Shown in pieces: positions 26,193-34,665 of a DNA stretch of 52,468 bases (position 1 is the stretch's first letter; every line of letters starts with the position of its first letter). The notes beneath the pieces are model-generated. The model saw only the letters and a program-made list of their open reading frames with translations. It ran no database searches and was not told the DNA's origin. Source of the DNA: Yinghuangia seranimata (lineage in GTDB: Bacteria; Actinomycetota; Actinomycetes; Streptomycetales; Streptomycetaceae); assembly GCF_029953285.1 (NCBI RefSeq), contig NZ_JASAOI010000088.1:1-52468 (forward strand). Reading direction: 5' to 3'. Position numbers and translations under genes: made by a program.

Positions 26193-26616
26193 CGGGCATG
26201 CGGGTCGCCGCAGAGCGGCGGTCGCCGACAACCGTCACGAGACGGGCAGGCTGCGCACCGGCACTTCCGGGTCGTGTCGGCGCCGCACAACGACGGCGCT
26301 CTGCGAGCAACACGAACGCGGCGTCACCGGTGTCGAGCCGACGACCGGTGCTTGTGCGGCGAACAGCAGCCGCGCTCCTGGTGCGCGGGGCCGCCCAGTG
26401 CACCGGGAGCGGCCGCTCGGCCGAGCCTCGCCCCGCTGTCGGCTCGACGGCCTCGGGGTGTCCGCACCTCTTCGGCTCGACGGCGTCGCCGCGCGCCTAC
26501 GCTGTCGGCTCCGCCCCGTGTCGGCTCAGCCGGGGCGAGGTTGTTCCGCCGCCGGACCCCCGGGTCCACCACCTCCTTCGCACCCGCCGTCCACCACAGC
26601 CTTCCTGGACCACCGC
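26193..26616. other. Gap inside the nuclease-helicase module
   Basis: 424 nt between the unknown protein and the helicase. It is GC-rich, with short ACCGGTG and CGGCTCG repeats. The helicase frame stays open upstream here but resembles no protein. A separate helicase promoter may lie in it. Confidence 0.4.
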
Positions 26617-27951
26617 ATGGAACTGACCCGTCCTTCGTCCCCCGGTCAGGACGCCGCGCACGTGACCGCGGCGGTGCTCGCCGACCTCGCGTCCGGGCGG
26701 CACCGCGGGGTTGTCGTCGACTCGCCTCCCGGGGCCGGGAAGTCGACGCTCGTCGTGCGTGCCGCGGCGGAGATCGCCGGGCGGGGGGACCGGCTCATGA
26801 TCGTCGCGCAGACGAACAACCAGGTCGACGACCTCCTCCTGCGCCTCGTCGAGGAGCATCCGGGCCTGGTGCTGGGCCGGTTGTCGGCGAGCGACTACCG
26901 GCCGGGGGAGGAACTCGCGGCCACACCCGTGCAGATCGCGGGCAAGGCCGGCGACCTGGACGCCTGCGAGATCGTCGTGTCGACCGCCGCGAAGTGGGCG
27001 CTCGTCGAGGACCGGCGCTGGGCGTGGGCCATCGTCGACGAGGCGTACCAGATGCGTTCGGACGCGCTGCTGCTGGTCGCGCGGCTGTTCGACCGCGCGC
27101 TGTTCGTCGGCGACCCCGGCCAGCTCGACCCGTTCGCGACGGTCGACGCCGCGCAGTGGCACGGCCTCACGTACGACCCGTCGCAGAGCGCCGTCGCCGT
27201 GCTGCGCCGCCACAACCCGGACCTGCCGGTGCACCGCCTGCCCGTCTCGTGGCGGCTGCCGGCGACCGCCGCGCCGCTGGTGTCGGAGGCGTTCTACCCG
27301 TTCACGCCGTTCCGTTCCGGCACCGGATTCGCGGACCGGGAGCTGGAGTTCGAGCGCGGTCGGCACGGCGACCCGTACGACCGCGTCGTGGACGTCGCGG
27401 CGGGCTCGGGCTGGGGTCTGCTCGAACTCCCGTCCGCTTTCACGCTGCCCTCCGACGAGGAGACGATCCGCACCGTCGCGACACTGGCGGCGCGCGTCCT
27501 GGCGCGGCGCGGCACAGCGCGTTCGGAGCGGGGCGAAAGCCCGTTGGACGCCTCGCGCATCGCCGTCGGCGTCAGCCACCGCGAGCAACGCTCACGCCTG
27601 GAGGCCGCGTTGCTGCGGATGGAGGGCGAGGTGCCGGGCGCCCGGGAGATCGTGGTGGACACCGCGAACCGGCTGCAGGGACGGGAGTTCGACGTCACCG
27701 TGTTCCTGCACCCGCTGTCGGGCCGCCGCGACGCGACCGCGTTCCACCTGGAGACCGGGCGGCTGTGCGTCCTGGCGTCGCGGCACCGGCACGCCTGCCT
27801 GGTGGTCGCGCGGGCCGGCATTCCCGAGTTGTTGGACGCGCATCCGTCCGCGGAACCGGTGCACCTGGGGCTGCCGGTGTCGTTTCCGGACGGCTGGGAG
27901 GCCAATCAGGCGGTGCTGGCGACCCTCGCCGACAATCGGGTGCGGGTCTGA
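26617..27951 (+). CDS. SF1 helicase, Dna2/Upf1-like
   Basis: A 444-aa P-loop helicase. Motifs in order: Q-like SPGQ (8-11), Walker A PPGAGKST (37-44), Ia AQTNNQVDDLL (64-74), Walker B DEAYQM (141-146, the DEAxQ form of Upf1/Dna2-like SF1B), III VGDPGQLDPF (164-173), IV-V HREQRSRLEAAL and DTANRLQGREFDVTVF, VI SRHRHACLV. It is shorter than most SF1B enzymes and has no extra domains. It follows a RecB/Cas4-like nuclease with a Cys cluster, the same pair of activities as in Dna2. A role in DNA end processing or defence is likely. The ATG at 26617 has no clear ribosome binding site. Confidence 0.85.
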   Translation: MELTRPSSPGQDAAHVTAAVLADLASGRHRGVVVDSPPGAGKSTLVVRAAAEIAGRGDRLMIVAQTNNQVDDLLLRLVEEHPGLVLGRLSASDYRPGEELAATPVQIAGKAGDLDACEIVVSTAAKWALVEDRRWAWAIVDEAYQMRSDALLLVARLFDRALFVGDPGQLDPFATVDAAQWHGLTYDPSQSAVAVLRRHNPDLPVHRLPVSWRLPATAAPLVSEAFYPFTPFRSGTGFADRELEFERGRHGDPYDRVVDVAAGSGWGLLELPSAFTLPSDEETIRTVATLAARVLARRGTARSERGESPLDASRIAVGVSHREQRSRLEAALLRMEGEVPGAREIVVDTANRLQGREFDVTVFLHPLSGRRDATAFHLETGRLCVLASRHRHACLVVARAGIPELLDAHPSAEPVHLGLPVSFPDGWEANQAVLATLADNRVRV

Positions 27952-27999
27952 GCCGTGCGACCCGGCCGGGTGGACCGGCCGGAACCACGAACGCCCTTA

Positions 28000-28335
28000 C
28001 TATTCACCGCGCTTGGCGAGCAGCCGCATGCCGTACTCGATCATCTTGACCGCGTACGCCTCGCTCCACCCGGTGCGCGCCGCGATCTGCGCCGGCTCCA
28101 GCCGGTCGAACCGCCGCCGGTCGGCCAGCCGCGCGACCGCGATGGCCTGGTAGTCGACCGCCTTGTCCGCCGCGGCGCGGAAGGCCTCGGCGAGCTGCGT
28201 CGAGCGCGCGAGCATCTCCTGGGGGTCGTCGAGGTCGTCGAGGTCGAAGAACCGCTCGTCCTCACGGTCGAACACCGAGGGTTCGAACAGCAGCCGCGCC
28301 GGTCGGATTCGCGGCTTGGACGGCTCTGACGGCAT
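28000..28335 (-). CDS. Small conserved actinomycete protein with HTH-like end
   Basis: A 111-aa protein, rich in acidic residues in the middle (DREDERFFDLDDLDDPQEM) and helical after that. The C-terminal segment LEPAQIAARTGWSEAYAVKMIEYGMRLL looks like a sigma-4 or HTH-type helix pair. I know of no function. The ATG at 28335 follows GGAGGAGAG; an upstream in-frame start has no such site. It is convergent with the helicase gene, 48 nt apart. Confidence 0.7.
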   Translation of the reverse strand: MPSEPSKPRIRPARLLFEPSVFDREDERFFDLDDLDDPQEMLARSTQLAEAFRAAADKAVDYQAIAVARLADRRRFDRLEPAQIAARTGWSEAYAVKMIEYGMRLLAKRGE

Positions 28336-28951
28336 GGCTCTCTCCTCCGGACAACGCATCTGCCCCCCGTGATGACGTTGTGGGCATGCCCAAAGTCGCG
28401 GAGGCTACGCACGACTTCGGCGACGAACCGCGATCATGCCCGTCGCGGGCGGCGGACAGCGGGCCCGGCTCGCCACGTGAAGCCGTACGAAGAGGATACG
28501 AACCGGATGTTCCGGGCGCCCCGCCCGCCTCGATCCGTGCGTCTCCGGTTCCCGTTCCGCCGGCGGCCTGGCCGGGCGGCGGATCCACTGGGGGGTGGGC
28601 CCGGCACAGGGGTGCCGTGCGGAGCGGGGGCGTGGCGGCGCCGGGAGACGACGCGCGCCGACACCGAACTCCCGGACATGTGTACGGGGTTCCGGGCGGT
28701 GCCGGCGCGCGACGGGCGGTGCGGCGCGGGGCGCCGCGGAGTGCGGGTGGTACGGGCGGAACGGGCGGAACGGGCGGAACGGATGGTGCGGGCGGTGCGA
28801 TGCCTGGCCGCGCGGGTGACCGCGCTGCCGGGCGGTGGGGAAGAGCAGTACCGGCCGAGGCGAGTCGGACAAGGGGGAGCCGCTCAGTCAGGAACCCCGG
28901 CCGGTACGTCTGTGGGGTGCGGGCCGCCGTGGCCCGCGTCGGCCGCGACGG
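28336..28951. other. No gene seen; short tandem repeats
   Basis: 616 nt of very GC-rich DNA. Open frames exist on both strands but none looks like a protein. Around 28753-28790 a 10-bp unit (GGCGGAACGG) repeats about four times, followed by looser copies. Confidence 0.5.
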
Positions 28952-29395
28952 TCAGGAGACCATCGGCCGGGAGTCGGCGAGCGTGCGCGCCGCCTCCGCT
29001 ATGGCCGCGCGCACGTGGTGCAGCGCGGTGAGTCTGCCCTCGGGGCTCGGCGGTACGAGCCACACGAGCGGGCCGTCGTCGCAGTCCGCGGGCGGCACCG
29101 TGATCCAGGCGCCGCGGCCGTGGTGGCGCGGGCCGACCGCGCGCTGCCGGACGGCGGGCGCGGCGGCCGCGGGCGGTACGAGGAAGCCGATGCGGCGGTA
29201 GCGCCGGTCGGAGATGACCGGTCCGACCGCGACGCGGTGCGCGTACAGCGCGCCGAGCGCCTCGAATCCGAGCCGGTCCTCGACCTCGATGACGTCGAAC
29301 GTCTCGCCGGCCGCGACAAGCCGGGGCGCGTGCGGATTGCGGATCATGTCCTGCGGCACCACGGCCGTCCTGTTCCGGTTGACGTCGGCGTTCAA
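28952..29395 (-). CDS. Short PrimPol-like (bifunctional primase/polymerase N-terminal) protein
   Basis: A 147-aa protein resembling the bifunctional DNA primase/polymerase N-terminal domains common in Streptomyces: GETFDVIEVEDRLGFEALGAL, GPVISDRRYRRIGFLVPP, RGAWITVPPAD, PLVWLVPP. The acidic catalytic signature of active prim-pols is not visible, so this short form is probably not a working primase. I chose the TTG at 29395, preceded by AGAGGACG; ATG 29347 is an alternative. An adjacent TPR-regulator gene diverges upstream. Confidence 0.55.
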   Translation of the reverse strand: MNADVNRNRTAVVPQDMIRNPHAPRLVAAGETFDVIEVEDRLGFEALGALYAHRVAVGPVISDRRYRRIGFLVPPAAAAPAVRQRAVGPRHHGRGAWITVPPADCDDGPLVWLVPPSPEGRLTALHHVRAAIAEAARTLADSRPMVS

Positions 29396-29729
29396 CGGAG
29401 GCGTCCTCTCTGGTCGGTGCGTGAGCCGTGGGTCGAGGGGGTCTGTCCGGTCCGCGGCCTGACGATGTGTCAGGACGTCTGGCCTTTGTCTGGGGTGTAG
29501 TTCGCGTCCTCGGCCGGTCCTCCCGCCGTCCTGCCACAACGATGCAATCAGGTCGGCACGGTGTGTGACGAGGTCGTCGATGGGGACTCCTGGAGGACGC
29601 GTGGAGGACTCTTCGCCCGGAACAGGCCACACCGGATAGCGGGGGCCGCATCGGACGTCCAGGATCGTGAACCAGCATCCCTCCCACCGCGGTCCGAGCC
29701 GGCGACACCGGCTCCGGCGCGGCCCGGGC
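29396..29729. other. Divergent intergenic region
   Basis: 334 nt between the PrimPol-like gene and the broken TPR gene. It contains the repeated phrase TGGAGGAC near 29588 and 29602. No gene was found; promoters for both flanking genes are expected. Confidence 0.4.
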
Positions 29730-30825
29730 ATGCCCATGAACACGACGCGCCTGGAGGACCCGGTGCAACGACGCAGCTTCCTGGCCGGCGCGGCCGGGGG
29801 GGGGGCGGGGGGGGCCCCCCGCCCCCCCCCCCCCCCGCCCGGGGCCGGGGGCGGGGGGCGGGGTCGCCGCGGGGCCCGGGCCGGCCCGCGCTTCGGCGCG
29901 CACGGGCGGCGCCGATCCCGTGGTGTACGCACGCACGACGGCACGCTTCCGCGAGCAGTACTGGACCCAAGAACCCGCGCGGCTGCTGCCGAAAGTCGCG
30001 CGTCACGTCCGCACCGGCACCGGGTTGCTGGCCCGGCGCCCCGACGTCCTGGTGGCCGCCTCGGTCGCCGAGTCGGCGCTGCTGGTCTCCCGCATCGCCT
30101 TCTTCGACCTGCAGTTGGGTGCCGAGCGGGTCGAGCCCTGGCAGGACCTGGCGCTGGCCGCCGCCGACACCGCGGGCGACGGAGCGCTCGGCGCCGCGGT
30201 GCTCGGGCACATGTCCTTCGCCCCGGCCTGGTCCGGGCGCGGCGGCGAGGCGCGCGGCAGACTGGCCGCCGCCCGCGACCGGGCGGCGCGCGGCGACGCC
30301 GGGCCGGTGATCCACGCGTGGCTGGACGCCGTCGCGTCCGAGGCCGAGGTCAGGCTCGGCAATCCGGGTGGCGCGTTCCCGCTCCTCGACCGCGCCGCCG
30401 ACGCGCTGCACCCGGCGCACGCGGTGTCCGGATCGTGGTCCGCGCCGGGGCCGCCGGCCTGGCTCGACTGGTTCTCCGGGCCGCGCCTGGACGGCTTCCG
30501 CGGCGCCGCCGAACTGGCCGCGGGCCGCACCGACCACGCCAAGGCCACCCTGCACCGCACGCTGGCCGGACTGTCCCCGGACGCCGACAAGCAGCGCGCG
30601 GTCACCCTCGCCGACCTCGCCGCGGCGGCCGCCGCGGGCCGCGAGCCGGAGGACGCCTGCGCGCTGCTGCACCGCGTCCTCGACCTGGTCGAGCGCCAGG
30701 GTTACGCGACCGCGGTCGACCGGGTCCGCACGGTGCGCGCCGCGCTCGCGCCGTGGTCGCGGGAACGGTTCGTCCGCGACGTGGACGACCGCCTCGCGGC
30801 CGTCGCGGGCCCGACCGCGTCATAG
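29730..30825 (+). pseudogene. TPR regulator-like gene, frame broken in G/C tract
   Basis: The N-terminus (ATG 29730; EDPVQRRSFLAGAAG) looks like the RRxFL segment found in NsdA-type TPR regulators or like a Tat signal. The rest, from about 29920 (YARTTARFREQYWTQEPARLLP, then LAASVAESALLVSRIAFFDLQ), is in another frame and is a 300-aa helical domain related to that of the 21162-23102 protein. Between them, 29797-29870 is an extreme run of G then C. Either an indel in that tract broke the gene or the sequence is wrong there. An intact gene of about 360 aa is the simplest reconstruction. Confidence 0.7.
29797..29870. repeat. Extreme G/C homopolymer tract
   Basis: Runs of nine G, seven G, six C and fifteen C follow each other with almost no other bases, and the two halves could fold into a hairpin. 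It coincides with the frame break in the TPR gene. A collapsed or error-prone assembly segment is more likely than a real structure. Confidence 0.75.
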
Positions 30826-30903
30826 CCGGCACGTCGTCATCCGAAGTCGTCATCCGAAGTCGTCACCCGAAGGCGCCGGCGCACCAGGCGGTCGGCCCCG
30901 AAC

Positions 30904-30947
30904 CCTGAGCCGGGCTGGTGTCCCCCGAGCACCCAGCCCGGCTCAGG
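30904..30947. terminator. Bidirectional terminator
   Basis: Perfect 15-bp inverted repeat, arms CCTGAGCCGGGCTGG (30904-30918) and CCAGCCCGGCTCAGG (30933-30947), with a 14-nt loop, between the convergent TPR gene and HAD gene. There is no strong T-run, as is common in actinomycetes. Confidence 0.8.
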
Positions 30948-31004
30948 TCTGTCCGCTATAGGTGCGCCTCCCGGCTGCGAGGTGCCGCGAGGTGCCGCGA
31001 CCGG

Positions 31005-31676
31005 CTACGAGGCCCGCGCCGCGCCCTCGTTCCACCGCGCGATCTCGCCCGGCAGCTCCTCCAGCGACGTGAGCAGGACGTCCGCCACCTCGCGCAGCTC
31101 CGGGTCGGCGGCGACCAGCGTGCCCCACGGCCCGCGCTGGATGTGCGCGGTGCGCAGGCCCGCGTGGAAGGCCGGGCGTACGTCGTTGTCGAGCCGGTCG
31201 CCGACGTAGAGGATCTCGTCGGCGGGGAACGGGGTGTCGGCGATCAGCCGGGTGAAGAACGCCGGGTCGGGCTTCGTCACGCCCCAGTCGTCGGACGTGG
31301 CGATCATGTCGACGCCCAGGTCGAGGCGGCGCAGTATCGATCCGGCGTTCACCGTCTGATTGCCGGCCACGCCGATCCACAGGCCGAGCCCGGCGAGCGC
31401 CTTGAGGCACGGGCGGACGTCCTCATAGAGGTCGTCCTCGCCGAACCACTCGGGCTTCCCGGCCGCCGTGCGGGCGGCGCGTTCGGCGTCCAGGTCGAAG
31501 CCGGGTCGAAACCGCTGGAACGTCTCCCGGTAGTCGAGGCCCTGCGCGAGCACCATGCCGAACACCGCGGAGAACGTATGCCTGGGCACCTCGAGCCAGT
31601 CGGCCCAGGTCCCGTACTCACGGCTCTCGTCGACCAGGGTCTCGCCCACGTCGAACACCACCGCGTTGATCCTCAT
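31005..31676 (-). CDS. HAD family hydrolase
   Basis: A 223-aa HAD-superfamily phosphatase or dehalogenase-like enzyme. Motif I is FDVGETLVD, with the nucleophile Asp and Gly at the usual acid/base position. Motif II is GVAGNQT, with Asn in place of the common Ser/Thr. Motif III is the Lys in VTKPDPAFF and motif IV is YVGDRLDNDV. The cap lies between motifs I and II (residues 20-90). The ATG at 31676 follows GGAG. The frame is open far upstream, but that part is non-coding. The substrate is unknown. It diverges from the phosphotransferase gene. Confidence 0.85.
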   Translation of the reverse strand: MRINAVVFDVGETLVDESREYGTWADWLEVPRHTFSAVFGMVLAQGLDYRETFQRFRPGFDLDAERAARTAAGKPEWFGEDDLYEDVRPCLKALAGLGLWIGVAGNQTVNAGSILRRLDLGVDMIATSDDWGVTKPDPAFFTRLIADTPFPADEILYVGDRLDNDVRPAFHAGLRTAHIQRGPWGTLVAADPELREVADVLLTSLEELPGEIARWNEGAARAS

Positions 31677-31993
31677 AGCAAGCGCTCCGCTCCCGTTGTC
31701 GGTCCCGGGCGGACGCGGCCGGGCGACCCGGGTGGCGCGGGACCACCCAGAAGGTATCGCGGTACGGCATGCCGATACCGGGTCAACCTCAGGTCCGATC
31801 GGTGGTCCTGTGGCTGACGGGTGAGGGCGTACGCCCGCGCGTGGCGGGCGCACGAGCCCGCGCACGCCATTGATGACACGTGTCGCGCATGATAGAACCG
31901 GTTTCACTTTTGGGGCTCGTTCCCGGGCCCTCGCGGACCCCCGGGCCCCTGGCACCCGTCGCAATCAACGCGGCACGGATACCGGAGGTTGTC

Positions 31994-33169
31994 GTGGCCG
32001 ACTCCGACGCACCCGCCCGCCCGCAGGTCAGCACGCGTGACCTGGCCGAGGTGCACGACCAGCTCGTCGCCTGGCTGGCGAGCCGGCTGCCCGAGGGCGC
32101 CGACCCGCAGGTCTCGGAGCTCAGCATCCCGTCGACAAACGGCATGTCCAGCGAGACGCTGCTGTTCGACGCCTCCTGGACCGAGGACGGCGCCACCCGC
32201 ACCGAGCGCTGCGTCGTGCGCATGCGCCCCGCGCTCGACGCCAAGCCGGTCTTCCCGACGTACGACCTCGACAAGCAGTACCGCGTGATGAGCCTGGTCG
32301 CCGAGCGCTGCGGCGTGCCGGTGCCCAAGCTGCTGTGGAACGAGCCGGAGGAGGCGCCGCTCGGCGCGCCGTTCTTCGTCATGCGCCGCGCGGACGGCTC
32401 CGCCCCGCCGGACGTCATGCCGTACACGATCGACAGCTGGCTGCTGAAGGCCGACGCGGCCGACCGCCGCCGTCTCCAGGAGGCGTCCGTCGCGGTCGTC
32501 GCGGACATCCACCAGATCGACGTCACCGCCGACGAGATGGCCTTCCTGCAGCTCGAGCAGCCCGGCGACTCCGCGCTGCGCCGGCACCTCAACGACCTCA
32601 AGGCGTTCTACGAGTGGGGCATCGAGGGCCGCCGCGTCCCGCTGCTCGACCGCGCCTTCCAGTGGCTCGAGGACAACTTCCCCGAGGAGCGCGGCGAGGA
32701 CGTCATCAGCTGGGGCGACGCCCGCATCGGCAACATCCTCTACGTCGACTTCGCCCCCACCGCGGTGCTCGACTGGGAGATGGCCGCCGTCGGCCCGCGC
32801 GAACTCGACCTCGCCTGGATGGTCTTCATACACGACTTCTTCCAGGACATCGCGACCCGCTACGGCGGCCTGCCCGGCATCCCCGACCTGCTGCGCCGCG
32901 AGGACGTCTACCGCCAGTACACCGAGCTGACCGGCTACCAGCCGCGCGACACGAACTACTTCGAGGTGTACGCGGCCGTCCGGCACGGCGTCGTGATGGC
33001 CCGCATCGCGCACCGCCAGGAGCACTTCGGCGAGCGCGTCATGCCGGAGAACCTGGACGAGACCGTCCTGCACCGCGGCCTCATCGAGCAGATGCTCGAG
33101 GGGACGTACTGGGACAACCTGCCCGCCGCGCCGGGCGCCCCCGCCGATCCGGCCGAGGCCGGCGCGTGA
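31994..33169 (+). CDS. Aminoglycoside-phosphotransferase-fold protein
   Basis: A 391-aa kinase-fold protein of the type related to the N-terminal part of ACAD10/11. The catalytic loop reads ISWGDARIGNIL, so Asp and Asn are kept but Trp replaces the usual His, and the metal site is VLDWEMA. The GTG at 31994 follows GGAGG. The downstream gene overlaps by 4 nt. In this family the substrates are often hydroxyacyl-CoA or lipid-derived rather than antibiotics. Nearby genes for enoyl-CoA hydratase and acyl-CoA synthetase make a lipid or steroid catabolic role plausible but unproven. Confidence 0.8.
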   Translation: MADSDAPARPQVSTRDLAEVHDQLVAWLASRLPEGADPQVSELSIPSTNGMSSETLLFDASWTEDGATRTERCVVRMRPALDAKPVFPTYDLDKQYRVMSLVAERCGVPVPKLLWNEPEEAPLGAPFFVMRRADGSAPPDVMPYTIDSWLLKADAADRRRLQEASVAVVADIHQIDVTADEMAFLQLEQPGDSALRRHLNDLKAFYEWGIEGRRVPLLDRAFQWLEDNFPEERGEDVISWGDARIGNILYVDFAPTAVLDWEMAAVGPRELDLAWMVFIHDFFQDIATRYGGLPGIPDLLRREDVYRQYTELTGYQPRDTNYFEVYAAVRHGVVMARIAHRQEHFGERVMPENLDETVLHRGLIEQMLEGTYWDNLPAAPGAPADPAEAGA

Positions 33170-34320
33170 ACCCCATCGGCCAACTGATCGCGGCGGACGA
33201 GGGCTTCTGCCACCAGGTCACCGAGACGTTCGGCTCGGTCGGCACCACCGACCCGTCGTGGACCGAGAAGGTCTGCGCGATGGCCGCCGCGCGCGACGGC
33301 AGCCTGCAGCTGGGCTTCGGGCTCGGCAAGTACACCAACCGCAACGTGATGGACGGCTACGCGGGCGTCTCGCGCGGCGTCGAGCAGCTGACCGTCCGCG
33401 CGTCCCGCAGGCTCGCCCCCGAGCCGGCGCTCACCGAGATCGGCCCCGTCAAGTACGAGGTGCTCGAGCCGCTCAAGGTCGTCCGCTTCGTGCTGGAGCC
33501 GAACGACGCGCAGCCGATCGCCTTCGACTGGACCTTCGAGGCCGCCGTGCCGCCGGTCTGCGAGGAGCGCACCCACAACCGGCGCGCCTACCGGGTGACC
33601 GCCGACCTGGTGCGCTACCACCAGACCGGGGTCGCGCACGGCTGGGTCGAGGTCGACGGCGAGCGCACCGAGATCACGCCCGACACGTGGGTGTCGACGC
33701 GCGACCACTCGTGGGGCACCCGCTACGACGTGGGCACGCCCGTGTCCGACCTCGAGCCGGTCGGCATGCCGCCCGGCGGGTCGTTCCGCATGATCTGGTC
33801 GCCGGTGCTCATGGAGCGCCCTGACGGCAGCCGGTACGCGCTGTTCCTGCACTACCAGATCACCACCGCGCCCGGGTTCTCCCAGAAGCGCGTCACCGGC
33901 GGCGTCGAGCACCCGGACGGCCGCGTCGAGGACTGGTCCGACCTGGTGCCCGAGCTCGCGTTCGACCCGGTCAACCGGCGGCTGCTCGGCGGCAAGCTGC
34001 ACGCGACGATGGCCGACGGGTCGGCGCGCCCGCTGCAGGTCGAGGTGGTCTCCGACACCGGGTTCCACCTCGGCGCGGGGCTGTACTTCGGGTTCGACGG
34101 GCACCACCACGGCGAGTGGCGCGGCGCGCTGCACGTCGAGGGCGAACGCATCGAGGACTGCTCGACGCCCGAGCAGGCGCGCCGGCTGCACCAGATCCGC
34201 GACACCGTGATCAGGGTCACCGACCCGGTCGGTGGCGGCGTCGGATGGGGCAACTGCCAGCCGATCATCACCGGCGCGGACGAGGCGCTGGGGCTGACCG
34301 CCGACTCGTCGTTCATGTAG
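33166..34320 (+). CDS. CrtC/AttH-like lipocalin-fold protein (DUF7064-type)
   Basis: A 384-aa soluble protein without a signal peptide. It is beta-rich with many Trp/His/Gly motifs (HGWVEVDGERTEI, WVSTRDHSWGTRYDVG, YALFLHYQITTAPGF, GLYFGFDGHHHGEWRG), typical of the two-barrel fold of hydroxyneurosporene-synthase- and AttH-like proteins. The GTG at 33166 overlaps the phosphotransferase stop by 4 nt, so the two are co-translated. Pairing of this family with an APH-fold gene recurs in actinomycetes. The reaction is unknown; lipid or terpenoid modification is the usual guess. Confidence 0.65.
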   Translation: MNPIGQLIAADEGFCHQVTETFGSVGTTDPSWTEKVCAMAAARDGSLQLGFGLGKYTNRNVMDGYAGVSRGVEQLTVRASRRLAPEPALTEIGPVKYEVLEPLKVVRFVLEPNDAQPIAFDWTFEAAVPPVCEERTHNRRAYRVTADLVRYHQTGVAHGWVEVDGERTEITPDTWVSTRDHSWGTRYDVGTPVSDLEPVGMPPGGSFRMIWSPVLMERPDGSRYALFLHYQITTAPGFSQKRVTGGVEHPDGRVEDWSDLVPELAFDPVNRRLLGGKLHATMADGSARPLQVEVVSDTGFHLGAGLYFGFDGHHHGEWRGALHVEGERIEDCSTPEQARRLHQIRDTVIRVTDPVGGGVGWGNCQPIITGADEALGLTADSSFM

Positions 34321-34665
34321 TCCACGCCGCCACCACCCGCGGCGACCTGCGCCTTCGGCACGGGAGGACGAGGGTGGCGCGGACCCCGCGGCCGCGCCGC
34401 CCCCAAACATCACCCGGTACGGGCCCGCGGGCCCGGTGGCGCCGACCCCAGTCGGCCGCGGGTGCCGCGGCCCCCGCGCCCGCGCGCCCCGAATCGATCA
34501 CCGGTTCGGTCCGCGCGGCCGCGTTCGCGCGTACGCACCCCGGAAGTTCACCCTCACGGGTGATGGTGTGTGATCGGCGACATCCGCCGGACACGCCCCC
34601 CACAGATGTCGGTAACATGAACCACCGGGGCGATGCGCCGGTAGTTCCGCTGCCGGAGGTGCGTC
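34321..34665. other. Region upstream of the RSH gene
   Basis: 345 nt without a gene. A 16-bp perfect palindrome, CGGGCCCGCGGGCCCG, lies at 34420-34435 and may be part of a terminator for the upstream pair. The promoter of the (p)ppGpp gene should lie in the last 150 nt. Confidence 0.5.

Noticed and set aside
28752-28810. CRISPR-like repeats
   Set aside because: The 10-bp units are direct tandem copies without spacers; no CRISPR array or cas genes were seen anywhere in the window.
28380-29201. Plus-strand coding frame over the PrimPol-like gene
   Set aside because: The product is Gly/Arg/Ala-rich noise and the opposite strand carries a recognisable domain.
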